Part shown: positions 1 to 8,742 of the stretch, piece after piece
How positions within the stretch are numbered: the stretch's first letter is position 1
Layout of the letters: each line of letters opens with the position of its first letter
Assembly (NCBI GenBank): GCA_964475985.1
Contig: CAYYYP010000002.1
Coordinates: forward strand, 124,001 to 188,000
Reading direction: 5' to 3'
Origin: CAYYYP01 sp964475985
GTDB taxonomy: Bacteria > Bdellovibrionota > UBA1018 > CAYHWW01
DNA length: 64,000 bases
Notes under the pieces: generated by a model
Told to the model about the DNA's origin: nothing
Database searches by the model: none
What the model saw: only the letters and a program-made list of their open reading frames with translations
Made by a program: the position numbers and the translations under genes

Positions 1-1
1 T

Positions 2-337
2 GGCTTGGAGCTTTCCATTGAAATGTTAGCCACGCGTGCCGCGAAACTTTACGCTGTAGCATTGGAGGCACCGGCTCAAGCCATTGGAGGCAATACCACC
101 ACGGCTTTGCAGAGCGGGATTCTGCTGGGGTATGCTTCCATGATTGATGGAATGATTGAGCGTTTCATAGAGGAATTGCGCGCCAAGGACCCTTCGCAAA
201 GAATTCGCATCATCGGGACGGGAGGAGTTTCCCAAAGATTGGCGAAACTCACCAAAAGAATTGAAGTCTTTGACACCGACCTTACGCTGAAAGGAATTTA
301 TGGAGTCTATCAATCCCTTCGCCAGACCACATCTTAG
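2..337 (+). CDS. coaX: Type III pantothenate kinase, C-terminal part (5' end outside window)
   Basis: Type III pantothenate kinases phosphorylate pantothenate, the first committed step of coenzyme A synthesis in the cytoplasm. Only about 111 C-terminal residues are present. They carry the family hallmarks GGNTTTALQSG and GTGGVSQ, followed by the terminal LTLKGIYGVYQ helix typical of CoaX. The reading frame is open to the window edge, so the true start lies upstream. The gene overlaps the start of coaBC by 38 bases, which suggests one operon with coaBC and panC. The assignment rests on motif recognition and on the very consistent pathway context. Confidence 0.85.
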   Translation, partial: GLELSIEMLATRAAKLYAVALEAPAQAIGGNTTTALQSGILLGYASMIDGMIERFIEELRAKDPSQRIRIIGTGGVSQRLAKLTKRIEVFDTDLTLKGIYGVYQSLRQTTS

Positions 338-1649
338 CCGAGCCTTAAATGGTAAAAAGGTTCTTTTAGGGATCTCCGGAAGTATCGCCGCGTTTAAGAG
401 CGTCGACTTGATTCGGCGTCTGAAATCATTAGGAGCAGAAATAAAGGTCATCGTTACAAAAAAAGGATTGGATTTCGTAACGGCCACGACTCTAGAAACC
501 GTTTCCGGAAATCAGATTTATACAGATGAGGGCACTCCTTCTGGACATGCCACCATGCCGCACATTGACCTTGCGCGTTTTGCGGACGTCGTTCTGATTG
601 CGCCGGCCAGTGCCGCGACGATATCAAAACTAGCTCAAGGGGCAGCCAGTGACCTTCTTTCTACAGAAATTTTAGCCTTTGACGGTCAAGTCGTAGTGGT
701 TCCAGCCATGAATCCAAAAATGTGGAGCCATCCGGCGACTAAAAAAAATGTCGAAAGTTTAAAATCCTACGGCTACGAATTTATTGGCCCGGAAGCAGGG
801 CTTATGGCGTGTGGTGATGAAGGAGTAGGGCGGTTTACGGAACCTGAGTTCATTGTGGAGGAACTCGTAACTTTAATTGCGAAAAGAAAGTTGTCCTCCG
901 TTGCTTTTGAAAATATAAATAATAAAAATTTAGGTCCGAACCCCCGAAAGATACTTTTGAGCATGGGGCCTACCCGAAGTTTACTAGATCCCGTACGCTC
1001 ACTTTCAAACCAATCTACGGGCGTCATGGGTGCGCATCTTGCCTGGGAGGCATTTTGCCGCGGATACGATGCAACTATAGTGATGGGTCCTTGTTCCGAG
1101 GTGCGCCCGGCCGACCTGCCCCGAGGGTTTACAAAAATATCGGTAAATACCGCCCAGGAAATGCGATCCGCCGTTTTATCTCACTGGCCTAGCGCCTTTG
1201 CTTATCTTGGTGCGGCTGCGGTACTTGATTGGGACGTCCAAAATTTCCAAAATGCTAAAATCAAAAAAACTCAAACCCATGCCCTAAGCCTTGATTTGAA
1301 GCCAAATCCAGACATTCTTGCCGAAGTAACAAAGTTGGCCAAGCCTGGACAATGGATCTTGGGTTTTGCTGCAGAAACCAACGATCTTGAAGAAAGTGCC
1401 ATTGAAAAATTGACTCGCAAGGGTTGCCATTTTCTTTTTGCTAACCCGCCTCTGTTTGGTGAACAAAAAACGGAAGGTCGATTCTTAAAACGAGATCCCG
1501 CCACGCATAAAATCACGCAAAGAGTTTTTTCAACTGCGAGCAAGGAAACTGTGGCGAAACTTCTATTTGATGAAATGGAACAAACCNNNNNNNNNNGGAA
1601 CATAAACCAGGGCGGGATCCACTTAAGTTCCCGCGAAGTTTTGGTGTGA
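300..1649 (+). CDS. coaBC: Bifunctional phosphopantothenoylcysteine decarboxylase / phosphopantothenate-cysteine ligase
   Basis: CoaBC couples phosphopantothenate to cysteine (CoaB half) and decarboxylates the product to phosphopantetheine (CoaC half, FMN-dependent). The N-terminal half shows GISGSIAAFKS, the PHIDLARFAD segment with the catalytic His, and the PAMN motif. The C-terminal half shows GPTRSLLDPVR, SNQSTGVMG and the downstream AAVLDWDV and KIKKTQ segments. The ATG at 300 overlaps coaX. A 10-base N gap at 1587-1596 lies in the last codons, so the C-terminus and stop are uncertain. The final residues read across the gap do not look like a normal CoaB end. panC starts 3 bases after the called stop. 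Confidence 0.9.
   Translation: MESINPFARPHLSRALNGKKVLLGISGSIAAFKSVDLIRRLKSLGAEIKVIVTKKGLDFVTATTLETVSGNQIYTDEGTPSGHATMPHIDLARFADVVLIAPASAATISKLAQGAASDLLSTEILAFDGQVVVVPAMNPKMWSHPATKKNVESLKSYGYEFIGPEAGLMACGDEGVGRFTEPEFIVEELVTLIAKRKLSSVAFENINNKNLGPNPRKILLSMGPTRSLLDPVRSLSNQSTGVMGAHLAWEAFCRGYDATIVMGPCSEVRPADLPRGFTKISVNTAQEMRSAVLSHWPSAFAYLGAAAVLDWDVQNFQNAKIKKTQTHALSLDLKPNPDILAEVTKLAKPGQWILGFAAETNDLEESAIEKLTRKGCHFLFANPPLFGEQKTEGRFLKRDPATHKITQRVFSTASKETVAKLLFDEMEQTXXXXNINQGGIHLSSREVLV
1587..1596. other. Assembly gap (10 N)
   Basis: Ten N bases lie in the 3' end of coaBC. The left flank ends ggaacaaacc and the right flank begins ggaacataaacc, which is nearly the same. The two contig ends may therefore overlap, and the true gap may be zero or negative. 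Confidence 0.95.
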
Positions 1650-1652
1650 AGT

Positions 1653-2498
1653 GTGGAAAAATTTTTTGATTTGAAATCTTTTACTGAGTGGAGAAGGTCG
1701 CAATCTTTCGGGGGGGTAAACTCTTTGGGATTCGTTCCCACCATGGGCGCACTACACACCGGCCACGCGGCTCTGTTACGTGAAAGTGTTTTACGCTGTA
1801 AAAAAACCGTTTTGTCCATATACGTGAACCCATCACAGTTTGGACCCAGTGAGGATTTTTCTAAATATCCAAGGACCTTAGAAGATGATCTCAGTTTGGC
1901 GGCGGACTGCGGAGTGAGTGCAGTTCTCATCCCAGATTCGGAAGAACTTTACCCCATCACGACATGGGTGCACGAAACGGAACTTACTAAACATCTTTGT
2001 GGACCCCATCGACCGGGGCACTTCCAAGGCGTGACTACGGTAGTTTTAAAACTTTTTAATATTGTGGGTCCAAGTGATGCATTTTTTGGCCTTAAGGACG
2101 CACAACAATTTTTTGTGCTTTCCAAGATGGTGAAGGACTTAAATTTGTCGGTGAGTATGCACGGAGTACCGACCGTGCGTGAAGCCGATGGATTGGCTTT
2201 AAGCAGCCGCAATCGATACCTTACCAAAGAGACAAGGACAAAAGCTCCGGAGATATTCAAAACTCTAACGGCACTTCGTAGACGGCTCGCGGATGAAGCC
2301 GCTGACTCGGTAGCGCTTAAGTCTATTCTTTCGGACGCAGTGGCTAATTTAAGTCGCAACGATTTCAGGGTTCAATATTTAGAACTTTGTGATCTCCCAT
2401 CATTGAGCCAAGCCAACCGATTTAGGAATTCTGGACAGGTGCTTGCGGTTGCCGCATTTCTCGATTCAACGCGCTTAATTGATAATCTCATCTGGTAA
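1653..2498 (+). CDS. panC: Pantothenate synthetase (pantoate-beta-alanine ligase)
   Basis: PanC condenses pantoate and beta-alanine with ATP to make pantothenate. The 281-residue length is normal. Visible motifs are the nucleotidyl-transferase HIGH-like HTGH at residues 35-38, NPSQFGPSEDF, CGPHRPGHFQG, FGLKDAQQ and the KMSKS-equivalent region LALSSRNRYL. Start is GTG at 1653, chosen because the family N-terminus follows directly. It lies in the same direction and almost contiguous with coaBC, so the three genes form a vitamin B5/CoA operon. The product feeds CoaX, encoded just upstream. Confidence 0.93.
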   Translation: MEKFFDLKSFTEWRRSQSFGGVNSLGFVPTMGALHTGHAALLRESVLRCKKTVLSIYVNPSQFGPSEDFSKYPRTLEDDLSLAADCGVSAVLIPDSEELYPITTWVHETELTKHLCGPHRPGHFQGVTTVVLKLFNIVGPSDAFFGLKDAQQFFVLSKMVKDLNLSVSMHGVPTVREADGLALSSRNRYLTKETRTKAPEIFKTLTALRRRLADEAADSVALKSILSDAVANLSRNDFRVQYLELCDLPSLSQANRFRNSGQVLAVAAFLDSTRLIDNLIW

Positions 2499-2578
2499 TT
2501 TTTTTTAGCGGCCCTTTGCAAGTTGCGTCAAATCCCCTAACAACCTTCTATTACATCGAAGGTAGGGGGTAGCTTCTG

Positions 2579-5320
2579 ATGCTATTTAAGGGGATTTTTG
2601 GGCCCGTTTTTGGGGCAGTGGTTTTTAGTTTTTACGCCCTACTGGCGCCTTTGCTCTTCGCAAACGACGATGACCCCATTCATGACATCAGAAATACAGC
2701 GCTTCACAGTTACACGACCTTAGGTTTACATGAGTATCGATTTTCCAACGGTTCAAAGCTGGTTTTTACCTCGGCTCCGGAAAGTGTTGGCATCGCAACC
2801 CGAGTTGCATTTTTTACTCCACAGGGAGTGGGGCGAATTCTGCAGGATGACAAACTGCTCGTAAGTATTCCGGTCAATCGGGGTACGCCGTATAGCGGTA
2901 GTCGCCAGCTCCAAGGAATTTTTTCTGGACGCAGCGAAGCGCTTGCTACTGCGAGCTCCGCCACCCGTTTCCACGATGCAGGTCCACAGAAGTCACGTAC
3001 CGTTGAAGTAGAGGTTAAAGGTGGCTTTGTGGTGATCTCGCAAGACGGGATTTATACGCGATTTAATGTGAACAAAGACCTTGTAAAAAGTGCGAGCGGC
3101 GGCAAGGGCCCGCAGTATCACGCAAAAAGATTTTTATTTGATGAAAAGGAACATGTTCTTTTTAGCTTTCCCTATAAAGAAGTGCGCGGCGGCGCCACCG
3201 GCGAGTCGTATCTCATCCGCGAAGATGGCGTTATTGTATTCGTAAGTTATAAATATATTACGTTTGAGCACGATCAGGCCGTTCCCATCCACGATGGTTT
3301 TGTGCCGTTTGAGGGCCGGTATAGCCCCATTGATTTGGAGCATTTAGAGGCCGAAGCAAACTTTCGGCCGCACCACGTACCAGAAACTCCGGGGGAAAAA
3401 GGCGAGAAGGGGTTTGATCCCGTGGCCTATGTGATTGGGAAATACCCCGATATGGTGGCCAGGGAGCGAGACAAAATTGAGCGCGAAGCGGAACTAGAAG
3501 AAGTTTATATTCGAGAAATCCTGCCGCATGATGATGAATTTTTATCAGACCCGGTAATGCGCACTATCCGTACCGGAATTCGTAGGAAGCGCCGTGGAAA
3601 TGTGGTTCTTTTGGGGCCTTCAGGAATCGGTAAAACTCACCGGGTGGAACAGTTCGCGCGCGCAATTGCCCTGGGTTACTTTCCGGAAATCCCTCGGTCT
3701 ACCAAGCTTCTGGAAGTTACTGTCATCAATACCGTTGGCGGAAACAGCCTTGTTGGAATGAATGAGCAAGAATTAAAATATATCATGACGGCGGCCCAGG
3801 CTCTGAATTGCATTTTATTTATCGATGAGATTCACACTATGGCGGGCGCCGGTACTCACTCCGAGAGCAAAGTAGATTTGTTTCAGCACCTCAAGCCCGC
3901 CATGTCCCGAGGCCAGTTGCATATTATCGGCGGTTCAACCTTTGGCGAATTTAAGGACGCATTCAAAGGTGATGTGGCCCTGTATAACCGATTTTTGCAA
4001 CTTCATGTAACCGAGCCTTCAAATGAGGAAATAGTTGCCATCCTGAGGAGTTTCGAAGAAACCGAAGGCCTTCCTAAATCACCGGATGCAGTGCTAAGGA
4101 AAATCATAACGCATTCTAATCTCTACGGTGCCGTTGGAGCGCAACCCGGCCGCGCCATTGATCTCCTTGATCATGCGCACTCTGCTAAGGGAATTGATTT
4201 TAATTCCGTGAGGCGCCTTGCGCTTGAATTGAGTGATATCGATGCAGCAACCTCCCAGGTTTATCATGTGGATGCAGCTCTTTTATCGTCCGGTCAGGCC
4301 CTTGAGCGACTCAAAGCTCTGCCCCAGGTTTTCCAGGAAAGATTGGTGGGCCTGGCTCACCTGAAACAAGTTTTAATTAATGCTGGTCGCCGGCGGCTTT
4401 CTGGTTTGCATGGCAAGAATGAGCCATCCCAAATGACGCTGATTGCCGGGCCACCGGGTACCGGTAAAACGGAAAGCGCTAAGGTTTATGCGCAGGCAAT
4501 GGGACTACCCTATAAAGTCATCAGTATGGAAACCTACGCCGCTACTTCGCCCGAGGAGTTTTTGCGGGTGATTGCCGATATCCTGCAGAAGAATGCGCAC
4601 ACCGTAATCATCTTGGATGAAATCGAGAAGGCTCATTTCCGGGTTCAAAACGCCCTGTTTAGCGTTTTCAATGAAGGAAAATTCGACGTTACAGAAAATA
4701 TTCATAGCGGTTCCTCCCGAAGTGCCACGGAAACCCAGTCGGTCGATGCGCGACATGCCAGTTTCATCGCTACGACAAACCTTGGGCAAGAATATCTTCT
4801 AAAGCTGGGGTTAGATGCTAGGGGGCAAGAGACTTCAGAAACCAGGCGCGTAGGTTTTAACCCGGTCCTTACGCAAGATTTACCATTAGGCGAGGATAGG
4901 TCGGAGCGGGAGCCCGACATTGACGAAGACACTCTGCGGGACGAAATTTTACGAGCTGGTTTTTCAAAGCCTTTGCTTGATCGTTTCACCGATGTTGCCG
5001 GGACCTTTACCCCAACCAGAACACAATTTTCGGAATCCGTTCGGCTACACCTGCGTGATCGGATGACTACGGCCAAGGCCGAGTTAGGGGCTTACCGGCT
5101 TAAAAAGATTTCATTTGTTAATGTTGAAAAATTTATAGCGGCCGTGACTAATCGATTTTTTACGCCTGGCATTTCGCATCGCAAAGCCAAACGCATCATC
5201 AATGACCGCGTCATACCAAGTCTGACCCAAGCTTTGCTTGACCGGCCGGAGCCAGAGCTTGATCTTCAGTTATCCTACCTGGAGGCCGACGATAGCGTAG
5301 TCTGTGAAGCGCTGTTTTAA
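2579..5320 (+). CDS. ClpA/ClpB-type double AAA+ ATPase with N-terminal export signal
   Basis: This is a 913-residue protein with two AAA+ modules arranged as in Clp/Hsp100 unfoldases. Module 1 has Walker A GPSGIGKT (about 345-352) and Walker B LFIDEIHTMAGAG (about 410). Module 2 has Walker A GPPGTGKT (about 625-632), Walker B IILDEIEKAH (about 676) and sensor-1 IATTN. The N-terminus is unlike cytosolic Clp proteins. It begins with a signal-peptide-like helix (MLFKG, then a hydrophobic stretch, then NDDDP) and about 300 residues of unrecognised sequence replace the usual Clp N-domain. The strong purine-rich RBS ggtagggggtag precedes the ATG. Export would put ATPase modules where ATP is scarce, so the localisation is a puzzle. 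Its 3' end overlaps the opposing gene by 4 bases. Confidence 0.8.
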   Translation: MLFKGIFGPVFGAVVFSFYALLAPLLFANDDDPIHDIRNTALHSYTTLGLHEYRFSNGSKLVFTSAPESVGIATRVAFFTPQGVGRILQDDKLLVSIPVNRGTPYSGSRQLQGIFSGRSEALATASSATRFHDAGPQKSRTVEVEVKGGFVVISQDGIYTRFNVNKDLVKSASGGKGPQYHAKRFLFDEKEHVLFSFPYKEVRGGATGESYLIREDGVIVFVSYKYITFEHDQAVPIHDGFVPFEGRYSPIDLEHLEAEANFRPHHVPETPGEKGEKGFDPVAYVIGKYPDMVARERDKIEREAELEEVYIREILPHDDEFLSDPVMRTIRTGIRRKRRGNVVLLGPSGIGKTHRVEQFARAIALGYFPEIPRSTKLLEVTVINTVGGNSLVGMNEQELKYIMTAAQALNCILFIDEIHTMAGAGTHSESKVDLFQHLKPAMSRGQLHIIGGSTFGEFKDAFKGDVALYNRFLQLHVTEPSNEEIVAILRSFEETEGLPKSPDAVLRKIITHSNLYGAVGAQPGRAIDLLDHAHSAKGIDFNSVRRLALELSDIDAATSQVYHVDAALLSSGQALERLKALPQVFQERLVGLAHLKQVLINAGRRRLSGLHGKNEPSQMTLIAGPPGTGKTESAKVYAQAMGLPYKVISMETYAATSPEEFLRVIADILQKNAHTVIILDEIEKAHFRVQNALFSVFNEGKFDVTENIHSGSSRSATETQSVDARHASFIATTNLGQEYLLKLGLDARGQETSETRRVGFNPVLTQDLPLGEDRSEREPDIDEDTLRDEILRAGFSKPLLDRFTDVAGTFTPTRTQFSESVRLHLRDRMTTAKAELGAYRLKKISFVNVEKFIAAVTNRFFTPGISHRKAKRIINDRVIPSLTQALLDRPEPELDLQLSYLEADDSVVCEALF

Positions 5321-7137
5321 CCGTTTCCTTCGGCCAAATGATGGGCGCAATGTTCGCTTTCATGAATGGATGAAAATTGCTCGAGCAGCCGTTTTGCGAC
5401 CAACGCAATCCGAGAGTTTTCTCTTCCCTCTGGCGATTCAAGGTCCCGTTCAGCAAATCTCTCAAGCAAAGCTGCACTTTGATTAGTGTGCATCAGCACG
5501 TACAGACCATGCCAGGCGAGCTCCGAAACTAAATCCTTCTTTTGCCGGTTTGTGGACGAGCTTAAGAATTCCTCGCTTGAAAACTGCCTTAGTATTTCCA
5601 TCGTTTTTTCTAAACTCCGGTGAATAGTCGCGTGATTTTTTGCAAGCGTGAGCGGTTGATCAGCTCCGGCAAACGCCAGCACTGCATTCGCTTGCCGAGC
5701 TAAGACGGAGACGCGGTAATCGGTATGATTTCCCGCTACCTCAATTTTTAAAAGGATCCGTTTGAGCTCCGTCTTTGCCGTCATGAGTAATTTGCTCTGC
5801 GCATGGTACAGCGTTCGGGTGAGGCCCGTCTCAATTTCGGCAATTTTTCGATAAAGTTGGAGCCTCCATTCTTCATCTAGACTCAATCTAAAGGCAGTTC
5901 CGCCCGCAAGGTTAGACCGGGTAAAACCGCCCGAAAATTCAGGCCGCATGCGAGAAAAAATAACTCCGGTAAGTTTGGTTTTTGATTTCTCGTTTAGCAT
6001 TTCGAAAAGATCAACCGCTTGGGCCGGAAAAGGTTTTGACTGGATATGCCTTGCCTTCTCATCATGAATTCCCTGGGCTCCGGCTAAATTCCAAAGCTCC
6101 CTAAGCGAAACCGTAGGAAAGGTTCGTGTTTGGCTCACGACCCGGTAGTCTTCCAATCCATTCATGATGCTGGGATTCGTGTTTTGTTCAAGAATAATAA
6201 ATGGAAAGGAGTCGCCCTTGCTTGCCTGAAAATCTAGAACCAGTGGATTTAAACTCCAGTCGATGGGGGAGTACCGACGGCGCTCCAGCAGTGCATTCAT
6301 GAGGTGTTCGCGGGAGCCAGCCTCGGCTACAACATCCGTTAAGGTCCAAAACTCTCGCCATTTTTTAGGAAATTTAAACGCAAGATTGATGACGATAGCA
6401 TCGGCGTAGTGAGTGGCTCCCAGGGCCCCCACGGTACCCACGACCGCAAAAGAGATGGCCGGATTATCGCGAAAAAAAGGATAGTCTCGCAGAGCTGCGG
6501 CAACGAGGAAGGATCCACCGTTTTCAATTCCCTCCGAGACCGCAAGGCCGCCGAGCAGGCCTGCTGTAAAAAGCACCCCATCTTGTCTTAGGGATCGGTT
6601 GATGTTTTGAGCCATGGTCCTTGAGTTATTGGTGCGTAGCCAACGGTAGAGTCTTACAAAAGGACTAATGAGGGGACTTAGAAAAAATTTACCCGTGCGC
6701 ACGGCCGCAAGCATAACTCGCTGATGCAATGGGTAGTCCGTCATTCTGATATCACCGCGCTCCATACGTTCAGTCATTGCCTGCCGGCTACTGGCGAGAA
6801 TCTCGCGGGTAATGGCCGGAAGTCTTGCATCATCATCGGCTAAGTTCTGAGATCTCAGGGATCTTAGGAGGTTTAACGTGCGGGACTCGCTGGGAAGAAG
6901 CTTTAATTGAGGTTCGTGATGATGATGATGGCCATGGTGGTCGTCACCATCATGGTGGCCAGGTTCATTTTCCTCATCGAGTAATTCATCTTCGCCGTCA
7001 TGTTGATGGTCGTGGTGGTGGTGGTCTCCGTCTGGACCGTGCGCAAAGCTCTTTGAGCCGGGGAAAAAAGCAAAGCTAGTAATGCCGAAAAAAAGGGCAA
7101 AAACTAATAAATTTTTGAGCTGAAAGTATAAACCCAT
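5317..7137 (-). CDS. Exported or membrane protein with a His-rich segment, unknown function
   Basis: I do not recognise the family. From the ATG at 7137 the protein has about 606 residues and starts with a good signal sequence (MGLYFQLKNLLVFALFF...). The in-frame TTG at 7176 is a weaker alternative start. Right after the signal comes a strikingly His- and Asp-rich stretch (about residues 33-75, 16 His, including HHHHDHQH and HGHHHHH), like the metal-binding loops of zinc or nickel transporters. Two further hydrophobic stretches occur around residues 180-240 (LFTAGLLGGLAV and ISFAVVGTVGALGA). The rest is soluble and partly helical. It converges on the AAA+ gene with a 4-base overlap, and the next minus-strand gene upstream is not fused to it. 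A metal-related role is inference only. Confidence 0.6.
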   Translation of the reverse strand: MGLYFQLKNLLVFALFFGITSFAFFPGSKSFAHGPDGDHHHHDHQHDGEDELLDEENEPGHHDGDDHHGHHHHHEPQLKLLPSESRTLNLLRSLRSQNLADDDARLPAITREILASSRQAMTERMERGDIRMTDYPLHQRVMLAAVRTGKFFLSPLISPFVRLYRWLRTNNSRTMAQNINRSLRQDGVLFTAGLLGGLAVSEGIENGGSFLVAAALRDYPFFRDNPAISFAVVGTVGALGATHYADAIVINLAFKFPKKWREFWTLTDVVAEAGSREHLMNALLERRRYSPIDWSLNPLVLDFQASKGDSFPFIILEQNTNPSIMNGLEDYRVVSQTRTFPTVSLRELWNLAGAQGIHDEKARHIQSKPFPAQAVDLFEMLNEKSKTKLTGVIFSRMRPEFSGGFTRSNLAGGTAFRLSLDEEWRLQLYRKIAEIETGLTRTLYHAQSKLLMTAKTELKRILLKIEVAGNHTDYRVSVLARQANAVLAFAGADQPLTLAKNHATIHRSLEKTMEILRQFSSEEFLSSSTNRQKKDLVSELAWHGLYVLMHTNQSAALLERFAERDLESPEGRENSRIALVAKRLLEQFSSIHESEHCAHHLAEGNG

Positions 7138-7204
7138 AAGCACTCGTTGATATATTGAGAGCTTTCCATTCGTCAACTTTGAGTTTTAAGAAAATTATGA
7201 ATGT

Positions 7205-8404
7205 TTAAAACACCACGCTCAATTGACCGTAAGGCCCGATTTGGATGGTTTGATTAGAAGTGAGGCCATAGGTTTGAAAATACTGACTTCGCCAAAAAGC
7301 AGATTTTACGCCCAACCCCAATTTCACCCCACCCCGGAAAGTTTTAAAAACTAACGAGGTCAAGTCAAAGGAGGTTGGTCGAATCTGCGTGGTTCCAATG
7401 GAATCATTGCGTCCTCCGCCCGGAAACGTGAGTATCGGGGTAAACACCGATAAGTCCAAGAACGCCCCGGTAAATGCATTCCAGTCGTGGGCCAAAACCC
7501 ACCGAAGCCGCGGACCAACACTCCATGGATAATTTCGAGCACTTAAAGAATCCATCTGAAGCTCATGTCTAAAGTTTAATCCCAGCCCCAGTGCCGTCCA
7601 AGTTCCGTAACCTTTGACGAGCCCCGTGGGCCTGACGGTTAATTGTGTTCGCCAGAGGCCCTCTAAATTTGCTTGGGAGAAATCGCCCTCGATGGCTGGC
7701 ATTTGAAAACGTAAAAAAGAGCCTTCAAAGCCTGCGCCCCAGTGCCTGGAGAACCAGCCCCTAGCAAAAAGCGTAAGGCCACCTGCCGGACCCTTTCCTT
7801 TGGAATGGGCGGTCGTGATTCCAGAATGGCCGTCATAAAAAAAACTCCCACCAAAGAGACCAAACCCTAGTTCGAATTTAGGCTGCTTTTTTTGGATGAG
7901 TGCATTTTTTGATATAAAAAAGCGCGTTTTTGCGGGAGGACCCATAACTACCGCATCCTTGGGATTTCCCGGAAATTGATGTACTGCACTTCGAATTTGC
8001 CAAAAATATGTTCCGGTTTTTAGCCTTCGGTAACTACTGGGCGGAACATCAAGGAGCTCAAGAAACGCCTTTTTTGTTTGGGTTTTCCAGAGCAACTCAT
8101 GATCGTCATCGAGAAGCTCAAACTGGTAAAAGTCAGGTTCATAATCTTTAAGTTCGCTCTGCATGTCCCGGGGGGCGCCATCTCGCGCCCGCTGTTTATG
8201 TTGGGAAATGTCGTCGTTCCAGGTGAACCGGGTGATTTGATCCGGTAAAATGTATTCATCGGGCCCGGGGTAGCGCAGAAGTGGGGGTGACGGCCCAAGG
8301 AGCCTTCCTTCTACAACAAAATCCTGAACCCCATGGGCGATTTCTGGCAAAACTACGAAAAAAACCGAAATAATCTGTAAGAGCAAACGTACCGATCGAC
8401 CCAT
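7205..8404 (-). CDS. Exported protein with probable outer-membrane beta-barrel C-terminal half
   Basis: This is a 399-residue protein with a clear signal peptide (MGRSVRLLLQIISVFFVVLPEIAHG). Residues about 40-160 contain a fibronectin-III-like pattern ending in GTYFWQIRS. From about residue 180 the sequence alternates polar and hydrophobic residues with many Gly and aromatics (GFGLFGGSFF, GGLTLFARGWF, ALGLGLNFRHE, GVKLGLGVKSAF). It ends in LSVVF, a C-terminal aromatic as in outer-membrane barrels. No specific family is recognised. Start is the ATG at 8404. It precedes the His-rich gene on the minus strand by about 70 bases, so cotranscription is possible. It is divergent from tatA. Confidence 0.6.
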   Translation of the reverse strand: MGRSVRLLLQIISVFFVVLPEIAHGVQDFVVEGRLLGPSPPLLRYPGPDEYILPDQITRFTWNDDISQHKQRARDGAPRDMQSELKDYEPDFYQFELLDDDHELLWKTQTKKAFLELLDVPPSSYRRLKTGTYFWQIRSAVHQFPGNPKDAVVMGPPAKTRFFISKNALIQKKQPKFELGFGLFGGSFFYDGHSGITTAHSKGKGPAGGLTLFARGWFSRHWGAGFEGSFLRFQMPAIEGDFSQANLEGLWRTQLTVRPTGLVKGYGTWTALGLGLNFRHELQMDSLSARNYPWSVGPRLRWVLAHDWNAFTGAFLDLSVFTPILTFPGGGRNDSIGTTQIRPTSFDLTSLVFKTFRGGVKLGLGVKSAFWRSQYFQTYGLTSNQTIQIGPYGQLSVVF

Positions 8405-8460
8405 GGGTCAATGGTAAACTTCGAGTTTTGAAAAGGCAAAGTTTGGGGTATGAAGGCCAC

Positions 8461-8739
8461 ATGTTTGGATTATCTGGAGAACACCTCCTTATTTTAGGCG
8501 CAGTCATCCTCATTTTTGGTCCTCGCAAATTGCCGGAATTGGGCTCTTCCATTGGGAAAGCACTACGGAATTTTAAAGAGGGATTAAATCATCCGCAGTC
8601 TTCTGGGAATGTCGGCGATGCTGAAGTTAAACCCACACCTTTGCCCCTGCAATCTACTCAAGCGCCTTTGAATTCGCTTTCAGAATTGCATCAAAACTCC
8701 ATGGACAAGGTTCCAGAATCAGCCGACCGAAAGTCGTAA
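8461..8739 (+). CDS. tatA: Sec-independent (twin-arginine) translocase subunit TatA/E-like
   Basis: TatA forms the protein-conducting assembly of the twin-arginine export pathway in the inner membrane. This 92-residue protein has the standard layout: a short N-terminal membrane helix (LLILGAVILIFG), the FGPRKLPELG hinge, an amphipathic helix (SSIGKALRNFKEGL) and a variable polar tail. I chose the ATG at 8461 because the family N-terminus starts there and a gaagg RBS precedes it. An in-frame TTG at 8428 would add eleven unlikely residues. The M20 peptidase begins 3 bases after the stop. No tatB or tatC lies nearby. Confidence 0.9.
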   Translation: MFGLSGEHLLILGAVILIFGPRKLPELGSSIGKALRNFKEGLNHPQSSGNVGDAEVKPTPLPLQSTQAPLNSLSELHQNSMDKVPESADRKS

Positions 8740-8742
8740 TTC

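Noticed and set aside
1271..1930. Long minus-strand open frame across coaBC/panC
   Set aside because: It spans the N gap and lies antisense to two well-recognised genes; codon content is a shadow.
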